Origin: Vibrio jasicida CAIM 1864 = LMG 25398
GTDB lineage: Bacteria; Pseudomonadota; Gammaproteobacteria; Enterobacterales; Vibrionaceae
DNA: 64,000 nucleotides
NCBI RefSeq assembly: GCF_000400365.1
Contig: NZ_BAOG01000009.1
Location: 31,305 to 95,304 of the forward strand
Reading direction: 5' to 3'
Numbering within the stretch: the stretch's first letter is position 1; each line of letters opens with the position of its first letter. Of the stretch, positions 27,283-36,430 are shown in pieces. The notes below the pieces were generated by a model. It did not search any database and was not told where the DNA came from. It worked only from the letters and a program-made list of their open reading frames with translations. The translations under genes and the position numbers were made by a program.

Positions 27283-28731
27283 ATGAAATTTATTGTAAAG
27301 CCCCATCCAGAAATTTTTGTAAAAAGTGAATCTGTGCGTAAGCGCTTCACAAAGATTTTAGAGTGCAACATTCGTAACATCGTTAAGAGCCGTACGGAAT
27401 CTGTCGCGGTATTCAACCGTCGTGATCACATTGAAGTGACCTCTGAGAGTGACGAGTTTCACGCTGAAGTTTTAGAAGTCCTGACTCATACCCCTGGTAT
27501 CCACCACGTTCTTGAGGTGAAGCAAACTGAGTTCAAAGACTTGCACGATATTTACGAGCAAGTGTTGGAGTTAAGCGGTTCACTGATCGAAGGTAAGACT
27601 TTCGTCGTGCGTGCTAAACGCCGTGGTAAACATGATTTTACTTCTATTGAACTAGAGCGTTACGTAGGTGGCGGTCTTAACCAAGCGGTAGAAAGTGCTC
27701 GTGTTAAGCTAAGCAAGCCAGACGTAACGATTAACGTTGAAGTAACCAATGACAAGCTAAACCAAGTGTTGGCTCGTCACAAAGGCCTAGGCGGCTTCCC
27801 TCTAGGTACACAAGAAGACGTACTAAGCCTGATCTCTGGTGGTTTCGACTCTGGTGTTTCAAGTTACCTGCACATCAAGCGTGGTTCAAAAGTTCACTAC
27901 TGTTTCTTTAACCTAGGTGGTCCAGCACACGAGATCGGCGTTAAGCAGGTTTCTCATTACCTATGGAACAAGTACGGTTCTTCTGCAAAAGTTCGCTTCA
28001 TCTCTGTTGATTTCGAACCAGTAGTTGCTGAAATCCTAGAAAAAGTCGACGACGGCCAAATGGGCGTGATCTTGAAGCGCATGTTCATGCGTGCCGCTGG
28101 TATGGTGGCAGAGAAGTTCAAGATCGAAGCATTGGTTACGGGTGAAGCTCTAGGCCAAGTATCAAGCCAAACACTGACTAACTTGCGTCATATCGATAAT
28201 GTGACAGACACCCTGATTCTTCGTCCGCTTATCAACTGGGATAAAGAAGACATCATCAACCTAGCGCGTGACATCGGTACTGAAGACTTCGCTAAGACGA
28301 TGCCTGAGTACTGTGGTGTTATCTCTAAGAAGCCAACAGTGAAAGCGGTAAAAGGCAGACTGAACGCGGAAGAAGAGAAGTTTGACTTTGCGATTCTTGA
28401 GCAAGTTGTGCAAGAAGCTCGCGTGATGGACATTCGTGATATCGCAAAAGAGTCTGAGCAAGCAGCACCAGAAGTAGAGCAGGTTCAAGCTGTAGAAGAG
28501 CACGCTATCGTTTTGGATATTCGTAGCCCTGAAGAGGAAGACGATAACCCATTAGAAATCGATGGTGTGGACGTTAAGCACATTCCATTCTACAAGCTAG
28601 GTACTCAGTTCGGGGACTTAGACCAATCTAAGACTTACCTTCTGTACTGTGACCGCGGTGTGATGAGCCGTCTACAGGCATTGTATTTGCAGGAGCAAGG
28701 TTTCAACAACGTGAAGGTTTACCGCCCATAG
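27283..28731 (+). CDS. thiI: tRNA 4-thiouridine synthetase / thiamine thiazole sulfurtransferase
   Basis: ThiI makes 4-thiouridine at position 8 of tRNA and passes sulfur to ThiS. The 482 residues hold a THUMP domain (about 60-165), a PP-loop ATPase domain with [11 protein letters not shown] (about 183-193), and a C-terminal rhodanese domain with the persulfide Cys in [10 protein letters not shown]. This is the long, rhodanese-bearing form of enteric bacteria and vibrios. It is probably monocistronic; a hairpin lies at 28756. Confidence 0.97.
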   Translation: MKFIVKPHPEIFVKSESVRKRFTKILECNIRNIVKSRTESVAVFNRRDHIEVTSESDEFHAEVLEVLTHTPGIHHVLEVKQTEFKDLHDIYEQVLELSGSLIEGKTFVVRAKRRGKHDFTSIELERYVGGGLNQAVESARVKLSKPDVTINVEVTNDKLNQVLARHKGLGGFPLGTQEDVLSLISGGFDSGVSSYLHIKRGSKVHYCFFNLGGPAHEIGVKQVSHYLWNKYGSSAKVRFISVDFEPVVAEILEKVDDGQMGVILKRMFMRAAGMVAEKFKIEALVTGEALGQVSSQTLTNLRHIDNVTDTLILRPLINWDKEDIINLARDIGTEDFAKTMPEYCGVISKKPTVKAVKGRLNAEEEKFDFAILEQVVQEARVMDIRDIAKESEQAAPEVEQVQAVEEHAIVLDIRSPEEEDDNPLEIDGVDVKHIPFYKLGTQFGDLDQSKTYLLYCDRGVMSRLQALYLQEQGFNNVKVYRP

Positions 28732-28755
28732 AATCGTTGTAAAACAGAAGATCAC

Positions 28756-28792
28756 AAAAGCGTAAATTGAGAAATCAGTTTGCGCTTTTTTC
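28756..28792 (+). terminator. Intrinsic terminator of thiI
   Basis: AAAAGCGTAAATTG pairs with CAGTTTGCGCTTTT (14 bp including G:U pairs) around AGAAAT, and is followed by T. The 28793-28953 spacer beyond it is AT-rich and shows nothing recognisable. Confidence 0.8.
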
Positions 28793-28953
28793 GTTTTAGC
28801 GCGCGCAAAATGGAGTGTATTAAAGTGGTAGTATTGCGTTAAATCACACGTTTCGAAATTTGTATTGATATAACGATAGATAATCCGAAATGAGGATGAA
28901 AAGTGACGTTGATGCCAATTTTTTATAAAAGAAGAAATGTGGATGGTCTAGAT

Positions 28954-29162
28954 AAAAAAACACCGCCTAATTAGGCGGTGCAAGAAATTTGACAGACAGG
29001 TCAAAATAAATACAGGAAGTATATGTTTTGTCACAGGGAGTGTGGACAAAACATCATGGTAGAATTCTACCGAACTCGAAATACGAGTTTGCAAACACAA
29101 CATCGCAACAACGAAGCCAATTGATTCACAAATGGAATCAAGCCGTTCAGGCTCGTGTTGCG
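28954..29162 (-). ncRNA. gcvB: GcvB small RNA
   Basis: GcvB is an Hfq-bound sRNA that represses many amino-acid and peptide uptake mRNAs. On the reverse strand the segment holds the GU-rich seed (GTTGTTGCGATGTTGTGTTT), CTTCCTGTATTTATTTTGACC, CTGTCTGTC and the terminal CACCGCCTAATTAGGCGGTG hairpin (perfect 20-base palindrome) with seven or more T. These blocks correspond in order to E. coli GcvB. A TATATT -10 at 29169-29174 puts the 5' end near 29162, giving about 205 bases (E. coli about 206). It is divergent from gcvA, as in enteric bacteria. Confidence 0.93.
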
Positions 29163-29252
29163 GGATGAAATATAGAATTTATCTGGCTGTTCGGCAACGG
29201 ACATTTTATAATGTTTCAGATTAAAAAAACTAATCCTACTTGAGGTCCCATA

Positions 29253-30173
29253 ATGTCTCGCAGATTGCCTCCGTTAAATTCGCTTCGCGTTTTTGAAGCG
29301 GCTGCTCGCCATCTTAGTTTTACCCGTGCTGCTGAAGAGTTGTTTGTTACTCAAGCCGCAGTGAGTCATCAAATTAAAGCGTTAGAAGAGTTCTTATCGC
29401 TGAAACTTTTCCGTCGTCGTAATCGTTCGTTATTACTGACGGAAGAAGGGCAAAGTTACTTTTTAGACATTAAAGATATCTTCACTTCCATTGCTGAAGC
29501 GACCGATAAGGTATTGGAACGTAGTGAAAAAGGTGCGTTAACCATCAGTTTGCCACCGAGTTTTGCCATCCAATGGCTAGTGCCTCGTTTAGCCGATTTT
29601 AACGCGCAAGAACCAGACATTGATGTGCGCATTAAAGCGGTGGATATGGATGAAGGTTCACTGACTGATGATGTTGATGTAGCTATCTATTATGGTCGTG
29701 GAAATTGGCCTGGTTTGCGTGCCGATAAACTCTACCAAGAGTTTTTGATCCCACTTTGTTCACCATCGTTACTTTTAGGTAACAAACCATTAGAATCTCT
29801 AAGTGACCTTAAATTACACACCTTGTTACACGATACTTCTCGTAAAGATTGGAAGCAGTTTGCTCGCCAACAAAATATCGAAGGTATCAACGTAAACCAT
29901 GGTCCAATCTTCAGCCACTCAACCATGGTGTTGCAGGCGGCGGCGCATGGGCAAGGTGTTGCACTAGGAAACAACGTACTCGCTAAACCTGAAATGGAAG
30001 CAGGACGCTTGATTGCACCATTTGATGAGGTGCTGGTTTCTAAGAATGCCTTCTACGTGGTGTGTCACGAACAACAAGCGGATATGGGACGTATCGCGAC
30101 GTTCAGGGATTGGATGTTGGCGACCGCACGAAAAGAACAAGAGGAAGTACTAGATGAGCCATTGGATAGCTGA
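29253..30173 (+). CDS. gcvA: LysR-type regulator GcvA
   Basis: GcvA controls the glycine-cleavage operon and activates gcvB in response to glycine. The 306 residues hold an N-terminal winged helix-turn-helix (RLPPLNSLRVFEAAARH, TQAAVSHQIKALEE) and a LysR substrate-binding domain (about 92-300). It lies divergent from gcvB and its last 20 bases overlap the next gene, starting a tightly packed unit that ends with rlmM, as in E. coli gcvA-ygdD-rlmM. Confidence 0.95.
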   Translation: MSRRLPPLNSLRVFEAAARHLSFTRAAEELFVTQAAVSHQIKALEEFLSLKLFRRRNRSLLLTEEGQSYFLDIKDIFTSIAEATDKVLERSEKGALTISLPPSFAIQWLVPRLADFNAQEPDIDVRIKAVDMDEGSLTDDVDVAIYYGRGNWPGLRADKLYQEFLIPLCSPSLLLGNKPLESLSDLKLHTLLHDTSRKDWKQFARQQNIEGINVNHGPIFSHSTMVLQAAAHGQGVALGNNVLAKPEMEAGRLIAPFDEVLVSKNAFYVVCHEQQADMGRIATFRDWMLATARKEQEEVLDEPLDS

Positions 30174-30777
30174 AGGGCCTGAGAACGGACCACTTTTTAT
30201 TTTTGCTCACGGTGCAGGTGCCGGTATGGAGCATGACTTCATGATTGCTGTAGCCAAAGGATTAGTTGAGCAAGGTATTCGTGTGGTGCGTTTTAATTTC
30301 CCTTATATGGTTAAGCGAGCAGAAGATGGTAAAAAACGTCCGCCAGATCGTGCGCCAAAGTTACTGGAAGCATATGAAGAAGTGATCACTCACTTTACTT
30401 CACAGCCTATTGTCATTGGTGGTAAATCGATGGGTGGCCGTATGTCGAGCCTGCTTGCAGACAATAACCTAGTAGCAGGCGTTGCGTGTCTGGGCTTTCC
30501 GTTCCATCCGCCAGGCAAACCTGAAAAGTACAAAGGTGAGCATCTCGCGACGATCAATAAGCCGACGCTTATTTTACAAGGGGAGCGAGATACCTTTGGC
30601 AAGCGAGAAGAATTCGATGGCTTTGCTCTTTCTGACCAAGTAACGGTGAGTTTCTTGCCCGATGGCGACCATGGCTTCAAGCCTCGTAAACGTTCCGGCT
30701 TTACGGAAGAAGGCAATATTGCCTTGACGGTAGAGCAATTAGCGACATTTATTAAAGAGGTATCCAATGAAAAGTAA
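30154..30777 (+). CDS. Alpha/beta-hydrolase family protein (KANL3/Tex30-like)
   Basis: A 207-residue cytoplasmic alpha/beta hydrolase of unknown substrate. The fold signs are FAHGAGAGMEHDF (oxyanion HG), GGKSMGGRMSS (nucleophile Ser in the elbow, about residue 92), ILQGERDTFG (acid) and DGDHGFKPRK (His). It starts inside gcvA (20-base overlap) and ends 11 bases into the DUF423 gene, so translation is probably coupled. E. coli lacks a gene at this place in the unit. Confidence 0.85.
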   Translation: MSHWIAEGPENGPLFIFAHGAGAGMEHDFMIAVAKGLVEQGIRVVRFNFPYMVKRAEDGKKRPPDRAPKLLEAYEEVITHFTSQPIVIGGKSMGGRMSSLLADNNLVAGVACLGFPFHPPGKPEKYKGEHLATINKPTLILQGERDTFGKREEFDGFALSDQVTVSFLPDGDHGFKPRKRSGFTEEGNIALTVEQLATFIKEVSNEK

Positions 30778-31165
30778 GTGGTTACTTTCTTTTACAGGAC
30801 TTTCTGGTTTAACTTCTGTTGCGCTAGGAGCGTTTGCTGCTCATGGTTTAAAAGCAACGCTCTCGCCTTATTTACTCGGTGTGTTTGAGACCGGTGTTTT
30901 GTACCAATTCATCCATACTTTGGCTATCGCGCTTTGTGCCATTTTGCTCGTACTAAATTTGGGACAAAAAGCACAAAAGTATTTTTTCATCGCGGCGATT
31001 TGCTTTATCATCGGCATCTTTTGTTTTAGCGGCAGTCTTTACGCGCTGGCGCTGACAGGTATCAAGTGGTTTGGACCAATCACCCCTATGGGAGGATTCT
31101 TGTTCATGATCGGTTGGTGTTTGTTCTTTTTTGCTGCGTTTAATATCAAAGAGGTCTCCAAGTGA
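30767..31165 (+). CDS. DUF423 family inner-membrane protein (YgdD-like)
   Basis: A 132-residue membrane protein with four predicted helices and no known function. The N-terminal [19 protein letters not shown] and C-terminal GGFLFMIGW motifs are typical of DUF423 (E. coli YgdD). It overlaps the upstream hydrolase by 11 bases and rlmM by four (ATGA type), and is found between gcvA and rlmM in enteric bacteria too. Confidence 0.92.
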   Translation: MKSKWLLSFTGLSGLTSVALGAFAAHGLKATLSPYLLGVFETGVLYQFIHTLAIALCAILLVLNLGQKAQKYFFIAAICFIIGIFCFSGSLYALALTGIKWFGPITPMGGFLFMIGWCLFFFAAFNIKEVSK

Positions 31166-32253
31166 AACAACTAATGCTCTATTGCCGTTCTGGCTTTGAG
31201 AAAGAGTGTGCTGGTGAAATTCAGGACAAAGCAACAAAACTTGAAGTGTATGGCTTCCCTCGTGTGAAGAAAAATTCAGGTTATGTTGTCTTCGAGTGTT
31301 ACCAAGATGGAGACGCAGATAAGCTAGCGAAAGGTCTAGATTTCAGCGCATTGATTTTTGCTCGCCAAATGTTTGCCGTTGCTGCTGAATTTGAAGCTCT
31401 GCCAAGCGAAGACCGTATCAGTCCAATTCTTGCTGAACTGTCTGAAATGGAAGAATTCCCACGTTGTGGTGATCTACGTATTGAAACCCCAGACACCAAC
31501 GAAGCGAAAGAGCTATTGAAGTTCTGCCGTAAGTTCACGGTACCAATGCGTCAAGCGATGCGTGGTAAAGGTCTGATGTGGAACAAAGACAATGCGAAGA
31601 AGCCTGTGTTGCATATTTGCTTTGTGGCTCCTGGTCATTGTTACGTAGGTTACTCATACCCAGGTAACAACTCTCAGTTCTTCATGGGCATTCCTCGTTT
31701 GAAGTTCCCTGCAGATGCACCAAGTCGTTCTACTTTGAAGCTAGAAGAAGCGTTCCACGTGTTTATTCCTCGCGAAGAGTGGGATGAGCGTTTAGCACCA
31801 GGCATGTGGGGCGTAGATCTCGGTGCGTGTCCAGGCGGTTGGACTTACCAATTGGTGAAGCGTTCGATGTTCGTTCACTGTGTCGATAACGGCATGATGG
31901 CAGACAGTCTAATGGAAACGGGACAAATTAAGCACCACATGGTGGATGGCTTTAAGTTTGAACCAGACCGCAAGAACGTGACTTGGATTGTATGTGACAT
32001 GATTGAGAAGCCAGCACGCGTTGCTCACTTGATGGGACAGTGGTTACTGAAAGGTTGGGCAAAAGAAGCCATCTTCAACCTAAAACTGCCAATGAAAGGT
32101 CGCTACGACGAAGTACTGCAAGATCTGGAAAACCTAAAAATGTTCCTGATTGAGAACAAGGTGAAGTTCAAGCTGCAAGCTAAGCACCTGTACCACGACC
32201 GTGAAGAAATCACGATTCACATTCAGTGCCTATCGAACATTTCTCCGCATTAA
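31162..32253 (+). CDS. rlmM: 23S rRNA 2'-O-ribose C2498 methyltransferase
   Basis: RlmM (YgdE) methylates the ribose of C2498 in 23S rRNA using S-adenosylmethionine. The 363 residues hold an N-terminal THUMP-like part, then the Rossmann methyltransferase with [14 protein letters not shown] (SAM binding, about residues 217-230) and [11 protein letters not shown] (catalytic Lys region). It is the last gene of the gcvA unit, with a strong terminator after it. Confidence 0.96.
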   Translation: MKQLMLYCRSGFEKECAGEIQDKATKLEVYGFPRVKKNSGYVVFECYQDGDADKLAKGLDFSALIFARQMFAVAAEFEALPSEDRISPILAELSEMEEFPRCGDLRIETPDTNEAKELLKFCRKFTVPMRQAMRGKGLMWNKDNAKKPVLHICFVAPGHCYVGYSYPGNNSQFFMGIPRLKFPADAPSRSTLKLEEAFHVFIPREEWDERLAPGMWGVDLGACPGGWTYQLVKRSMFVHCVDNGMMADSLMETGQIKHHMVDGFKFEPDRKNVTWIVCDMIEKPARVAHLMGQWLLKGWAKEAIFNLKLPMKGRYDEVLQDLENLKMFLIENKVKFKLQAKHLYHDREEITIHIQCLSNISPH

Positions 32254-32284
32254 TCTACGCGTTGATATGCGATAGAGTAGAAGC

Positions 32285-32314
32285 AAAAAAGCGCCTGCAA
32301 TAGGCGCTTTTTTA
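32285..32314. terminator. Bidirectional terminator between rlmM and xni
   Basis: AAAAAAGCGCCT / AGGCGCTTTTTT with a 5-nt loop; serves two convergent genes. Confidence 0.92.
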
Positions 32315-32331
32315 GTGTTTGAAGTCGATTG

Positions 32332-33114
32332 CTATTCCGCTTTGTTTGGTCCGGTAAAGCGAATGTCTTGTAGGTTGAAACCTAGTTCAATATCGCATTT
32401 AAGTGCTGCGACGCGTTTACATAAGCGTGCCGACTCAATATGTTCATCAAACTTCTTACGATATTTCGGTAGCAGTTCTTCGCTAGCGTAAGCGGCTTCA
32501 ATGTCTTCGAATTGAGTTAAGATCTCTTTGGCTGCTTTAGGGCCAACCCCCGGAATACCCGGAACTTGGCTTGAGCTGATTCCTGTCAAACCCCAATAAT
32601 CCGCGAGCTGAGATGGTTTTACGCCAAACTCTTTTTCGATAAACGGTTCATCTAGCCAACGGTGTTGGAAGTAATCTCGGATCTGAAGAGTCGGGGAGAG
32701 CAGTTGGCAGTAGCCTTTATCGGTAGAGACAATCGTGACCTTTTCGCCGTGGCTCGCCACTTTAGTTGCCAGTGTTGCGACTAAATCATCGGCCTCATCG
32801 CCTTCAGACAATAGTGAATCAATGCCTTCTTCCCACCAAGCTTGTTGGATGGCATCCAATCCCTGCATTAGCGGCTCTGGCATAGGCTTACGATTTTGCT
32901 TGTAGTTCGGAAGAATTTCAGCGCGCCAGCCTCTATCTTGTTCATGATGATCAAACACCGCGATGATGTGCGTAGGTTGAGCTTCAGAAAGGATGCGAGT
33001 TAGCGTTCGTCCTGTCGTCGTGATGGTTCTTGCTATGTCGGTCGGATCGGGTTGTGCAGAGTGCACGCGACGAATCAGGTTTAGGGCATCAATAATAACA
33101 AGATGAATAGACAT
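32332..33114 (-). CDS. xni: Flap endonuclease-like protein Xni (ExoIX)
   Basis: Xni (YgdG) is a 5'-nuclease-superfamily protein with flap endonuclease activity, related to the 5' nuclease domain of DNA polymerase I. The 260-residue length is close to the E. coli 251. Metal-binding Asp-rich motifs LVIIDALNLIRR, AVFDHHEQDRGWR, SEGDEADDLVATLA and VSTDKGYCQLL are present, followed by the helix-hairpin-helix GIPGVGPKAAKEIL. It is its own unit downstream of the ppnN terminator. Confidence 0.94.
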   Translation of the reverse strand: MSIHLVIIDALNLIRRVHSAQPDPTDIARTITTTGRTLTRILSEAQPTHIIAVFDHHEQDRGWRAEILPNYKQNRKPMPEPLMQGLDAIQQAWWEEGIDSLLSEGDEADDLVATLATKVASHGEKVTIVSTDKGYCQLLSPTLQIRDYFQHRWLDEPFIEKEFGVKPSQLADYWGLTGISSSQVPGIPGVGPKAAKEILTQFEDIEAAYASEELLPKYRKKFDEHIESARLCKRVAALKCDIELGFNLQDIRFTGPNKAE

Positions 33115-33125
33115 AATGACTTAGC

Positions 33126-33150
33126 AATAAAAAAGGGGCGTAATGCCCCT
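33126..33150 (-). terminator. Intrinsic terminator of ppnN
   Basis: AGGGGC / GCCCCT stem with a GTAAT loop, read on the reverse strand into TTTTTTATTG. Confidence 0.82.
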
Positions 33151-33172
33151 AGTGTAACCAAAGCTGAGTTAT

Positions 33173-34549
33173 CTATCGACCACCATTTTCCTGATGGGCA
33201 ATTCGGTAACATGGCTCATAGGCCGTTCCGCCTGGTAGTTTCATGCGGTGTTGTTCAACAAAGTCTTTCAGTAACTTATCCAGCTTCTTCATTAGCACGG
33301 GATCGCCGTTGATGGTAAATGGACCATGACGTTCGATTTCTTGAATGCCTTCTGCTTTTACGTTACCCGCAACAATGCCAGAGAAAGCCTGACGCAAGCT
33401 CGCAGCCAGTACCTGTGGTTGTTGGTTCAAGTGCAAATCTAGGCTTGCCATTGCATCGTGAGTTGGCTCAAAAGGCAATTGGAATTCTGGTTCGATCTTC
33501 ATTGACCAGTTAAAGCTGTAGGCATCGCCTTTTTCTTTGCGGTGTTGACGAACATCTTCCATCGAACGCTTCATGATACGAGCGACTTCGGCCGGATCAT
33601 CAATAACGATTTGATAGTGTTTCTGGCCTTCTTCACCCAGCGTATCTGCAATGAAAGCATCGATTGAGCGGAAGTAAGCTTCGCTTTCTTTTGGACCCGT
33701 TAGTACGATTGGCATTGGTTGGTCGGCGTTATCTGGGTGCATCATGATGCCCAAGATGTACAGCAACTCTTCAGCCGTACCCGGACCACCAGGGAAGATC
33801 ACTATGCCGTGCGCCATACGTACAAAGGCTTCGAGACGCTTCTCGATGTCTGGCATGATCACCAGTTCATTCACGATAGGGTTTGGAGGCTCTGCAGCAA
33901 TGATTGAAGGCTCTGTCAAACCAAGGTAGCGCTGCTCAGTGTAACGCTGTTTGGCGTGACCAATCGCTGCCCCTTTCATTGGTCCTTCCATTGCACCAGG
34001 GCCACAGCCTGTACAGATGTTCAGCTCACGAAGCCCAAGCTCGTTACCTACTTCGCGAGTGTATTGGTATTCGGTTGCATTGATTGAGTGGCCACCCCAA
34101 CACACGACAAGGTTTGGCTCGATGCCCGGAGTTAGGGCGCCCGCATTGCGCAGAATTCCAAATACAAGGTTGGTAATGTGCGTAGCATTGGTGAGATTAA
34201 GGCGTTGGTTGTCCGCCAAGTGCATGTTCACGTACACGATGTCACGTAGAACAGAGAATAGATGTTCTTGAATACCTTTAATGATTTCGCCATCGACAAA
34301 TGCATGCTCAGGCGGATTCGCTAATTCAAGCTTGATGCCGCGCTCACGTCTAACCACGTTCACATCGAATGAAAGGTATTTGTCTAATAGCTCTTTTGAG
34401 TTATCGGTGTGGCTGCCGGAGTTGAGGACCGCGAGCGTGCAGTTACGATAGAGTTGGTATAACTCACTCGATGCGGTTTTCTTAAGACGTTCAACTTCCA
34501 GTTGGGATAGCAAATCCATGCTACCTGCGGGGCTTATATGGGTAATCAT
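33173..34549 (-). CDS. ppnN: Pyrimidine/purine nucleotide 5'-monophosphate nucleosidase
   Basis: PpnN (YgdH) cleaves nucleoside monophosphates to base and ribose 5-phosphate; the E. coli enzyme is stimulated by (p)ppGpp. The 458 residues show the lysine-decarboxylase-like LOG fold with [14 protein letters not shown] and the key [12 protein letters not shown] motif, plus the N- and C-terminal regulatory domains of the long PpnN form. It lies near queF and syd, as in E. coli. Confidence 0.95.
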   Translation of the reverse strand: MITHISPAGSMDLLSQLEVERLKKTASSELYQLYRNCTLAVLNSGSHTDNSKELLDKYLSFDVNVVRRERGIKLELANPPEHAFVDGEIIKGIQEHLFSVLRDIVYVNMHLADNQRLNLTNATHITNLVFGILRNAGALTPGIEPNLVVCWGGHSINATEYQYTREVGNELGLRELNICTGCGPGAMEGPMKGAAIGHAKQRYTEQRYLGLTEPSIIAAEPPNPIVNELVIMPDIEKRLEAFVRMAHGIVIFPGGPGTAEELLYILGIMMHPDNADQPMPIVLTGPKESEAYFRSIDAFIADTLGEEGQKHYQIVIDDPAEVARIMKRSMEDVRQHRKEKGDAYSFNWSMKIEPEFQLPFEPTHDAMASLDLHLNQQPQVLAASLRQAFSGIVAGNVKAEGIQEIERHGPFTINGDPVLMKKLDKLLKDFVEQHRMKLPGGTAYEPCYRIAHQENGGR

Positions 34550-34766
34550 AAGGCCTCCTTGCTAATGCATTCTTTTGAGGGAAGAAACCAACTCACCTAT
34601 TAGTTTATACGTATCGTTTTACTCAGTGGTTGGCAGACTTTGTTTTATAGCGTTTAAACAGCTTAGCAGACTGATAAGGGAGAAACGTGATAACTCGTTG
34701 AAAATTTGAGGCAATATGACAAAACAGCACGTAAAAAACGTTCGTTTGGTTATTTTTTGAACGCCT

Positions 34767-36332
34767 TTAGTTCCAGTTCACCTGACTGTTACCACGCTGC
34801 TTGGCATCTCTTAGCATGTTACCAAGACGATCTAAGACGTACTCAGGGTTGTCTGCTTCTTTGAAGGAAGTGGAAACCGCCGTCAGCGTAATCATGATGT
34901 TTTGTTCGCGGAACTTGAATGGCAACTTACTGATATCACGCTGAATGTGCTTCATCAATTCAAGCGTGTATTCTTCTGATTGCTCAGGGATAAGCATGAT
35001 GAACTCTTCACCGCCAAATCGAGCGACGGTTTCGGTATCGGCGATGCGCTTGCTCATGGTGCGAGCAATAATCTTCAATGCTTTGTCGCCAGCAGTGTAG
35101 CCATAGCTGTCGTTAACGGCTTTGAAGTTATCGACATCAAACAGTACAACACGAAGGTTTTGTTGTGAGCGAATCCAACGACGATATTCTAACTCTAAAC
35201 GATCATTAAAAGCCGCGCGGTTATATACCTTGGTCAATGGGTCTAGCAGCATGCGCTGTGCTTGATCTTCCAAGCGACGACGATAATCTTGCGTTGATTC
35301 AAAGACGGCTTCAAGCTGGTTTTTGCTGTAGCTTAAGCGTTCTTGAAGGGCTTGTTCGCGCTCTTCGGTCATTCTTAAGCGCTCAGTCAAAGAGGCCATC
35401 TTGGCCAGCAATGGTGATACTTCACCTTTCAACTCTTCGAGATCTTGTGCATGTTCCAGAGATTCTTGGCTGCGTTCCACCAAGGTAGTCATCTCTGAAT
35501 TCAATTCTTGGCGATGTTCGAAGTAGGTTTGATGCTGATCGACGTTCTGATGAACAGTTTTCAGATTGCTTGAAAGCGAAGTATTGAGTTGCTCTAGGAA
35601 CTGTTCTGATGATTTACGCTCGTACTTAGTGGCTTCGACGACCAGTTTAAGCGTATTTAACGTCAGCTCAATCAGTGACTCAGCGTTCACACCCAAAAGT
35701 AGTTTGGCACGGATATCCAACAATTGATCACCCGATTCGCCTTCAAAGTCGAGCTCGGTAATCGTGTGCTGGAGGTCGCTGGCTAAACATTCCAGTTGTG
35801 ATTTATCTGGCCCGTTTTCTAGCTCGCCAAGGTTAAGGCGTGAGTTGGATGTGATGATCTTGAGCGCACGCTCATAAATGCTCAGTAGCTTGGTTGCTTG
35901 GTCAACTTTTTTACCCGCATGAACTTCAGAAAAGCTCATGAGATTTCGCAGTTCGCGTTTTAGCTGCGCAGGCAAACCTGTGATGCGCTGAAGCGTCTCA
36001 CCACTGTGTTTGATTTGTTCGTCGAGATAGCCGTTTTGTTTTTCCATCGCCTTAGACTGCTGTTTGAGCATTCTTTCTAGCACTGCTAAACGAGGGATCA
36101 GCGCGCTGACATCTTTTTGATGTTCGAGTTCTTGCTGAATTTCGAGCAGGTAGTTGGTTACTTGAGAGTTTGAACCCTGACAAGCAGAAGACAATGATGC
36201 CACAACTCGCTTCAGAACTTGCTGCTCACGTTTAAATTTGAGCGAAGTATCACGATGAGTCAGCCTGAGTTGGTCAAGTTGACAACTCAGCTGATGAAGC
36301 TGCGACTGAATATCGGATTCCAAGATTCCCAT
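34767..36332 (-). CDS. Diguanylate cyclase with N-terminal coiled coil
   Basis: A 521-residue enzyme expected to make cyclic di-GMP from two GTP in the cytoplasm. Residues about 1-360 are helical with long coiled-coil stretches and no membrane segment. The GGDEF domain follows (about 365-521): LTKVYNRAAFNDRL, VLFDVDNFKAVND (substrate/Mg), and the active-site GGEEF at 440-444. The allosteric I-site RxxD is not conserved at its usual place before GGEEF (DTETVAR), so product inhibition may be absent. The neighbouring TPR gene upstream on the same strand ends in a related but degenerate domain. Confidence 0.9.
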   Translation of the reverse strand: MGILESDIQSQLHQLSCQLDQLRLTHRDTSLKFKREQQVLKRVVASLSSACQGSNSQVTNYLLEIQQELEHQKDVSALIPRLAVLERMLKQQSKAMEKQNGYLDEQIKHSGETLQRITGLPAQLKRELRNLMSFSEVHAGKKVDQATKLLSIYERALKIITSNSRLNLGELENGPDKSQLECLASDLQHTITELDFEGESGDQLLDIRAKLLLGVNAESLIELTLNTLKLVVEATKYERKSSEQFLEQLNTSLSSNLKTVHQNVDQHQTYFEHRQELNSEMTTLVERSQESLEHAQDLEELKGEVSPLLAKMASLTERLRMTEEREQALQERLSYSKNQLEAVFESTQDYRRRLEDQAQRMLLDPLTKVYNRAAFNDRLELEYRRWIRSQQNLRVVLFDVDNFKAVNDSYGYTAGDKALKIIARTMSKRIADTETVARFGGEEFIMLIPEQSEEYTLELMKHIQRDISKLPFKFREQNIMITLTAVSTSFKEADNPEYVLDRLGNMLRDAKQRGNSQVNWN

Positions 36333-36430
36333 GAAGTGACTACGGTTAAGTCCATGTACTACTGACGATTATTTGATAATAACAAAAAACTTTATAGCGT
36401 CATCACTGATTATGCTCAACCGTTGGTTAA

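Noticed and set aside
28732..28953. Second small RNA or small gene between thiI and gcvB
   Set aside because: Only a 12-codon chance ORF and AT-rich sequence are seen, with no promoter-terminator pair.
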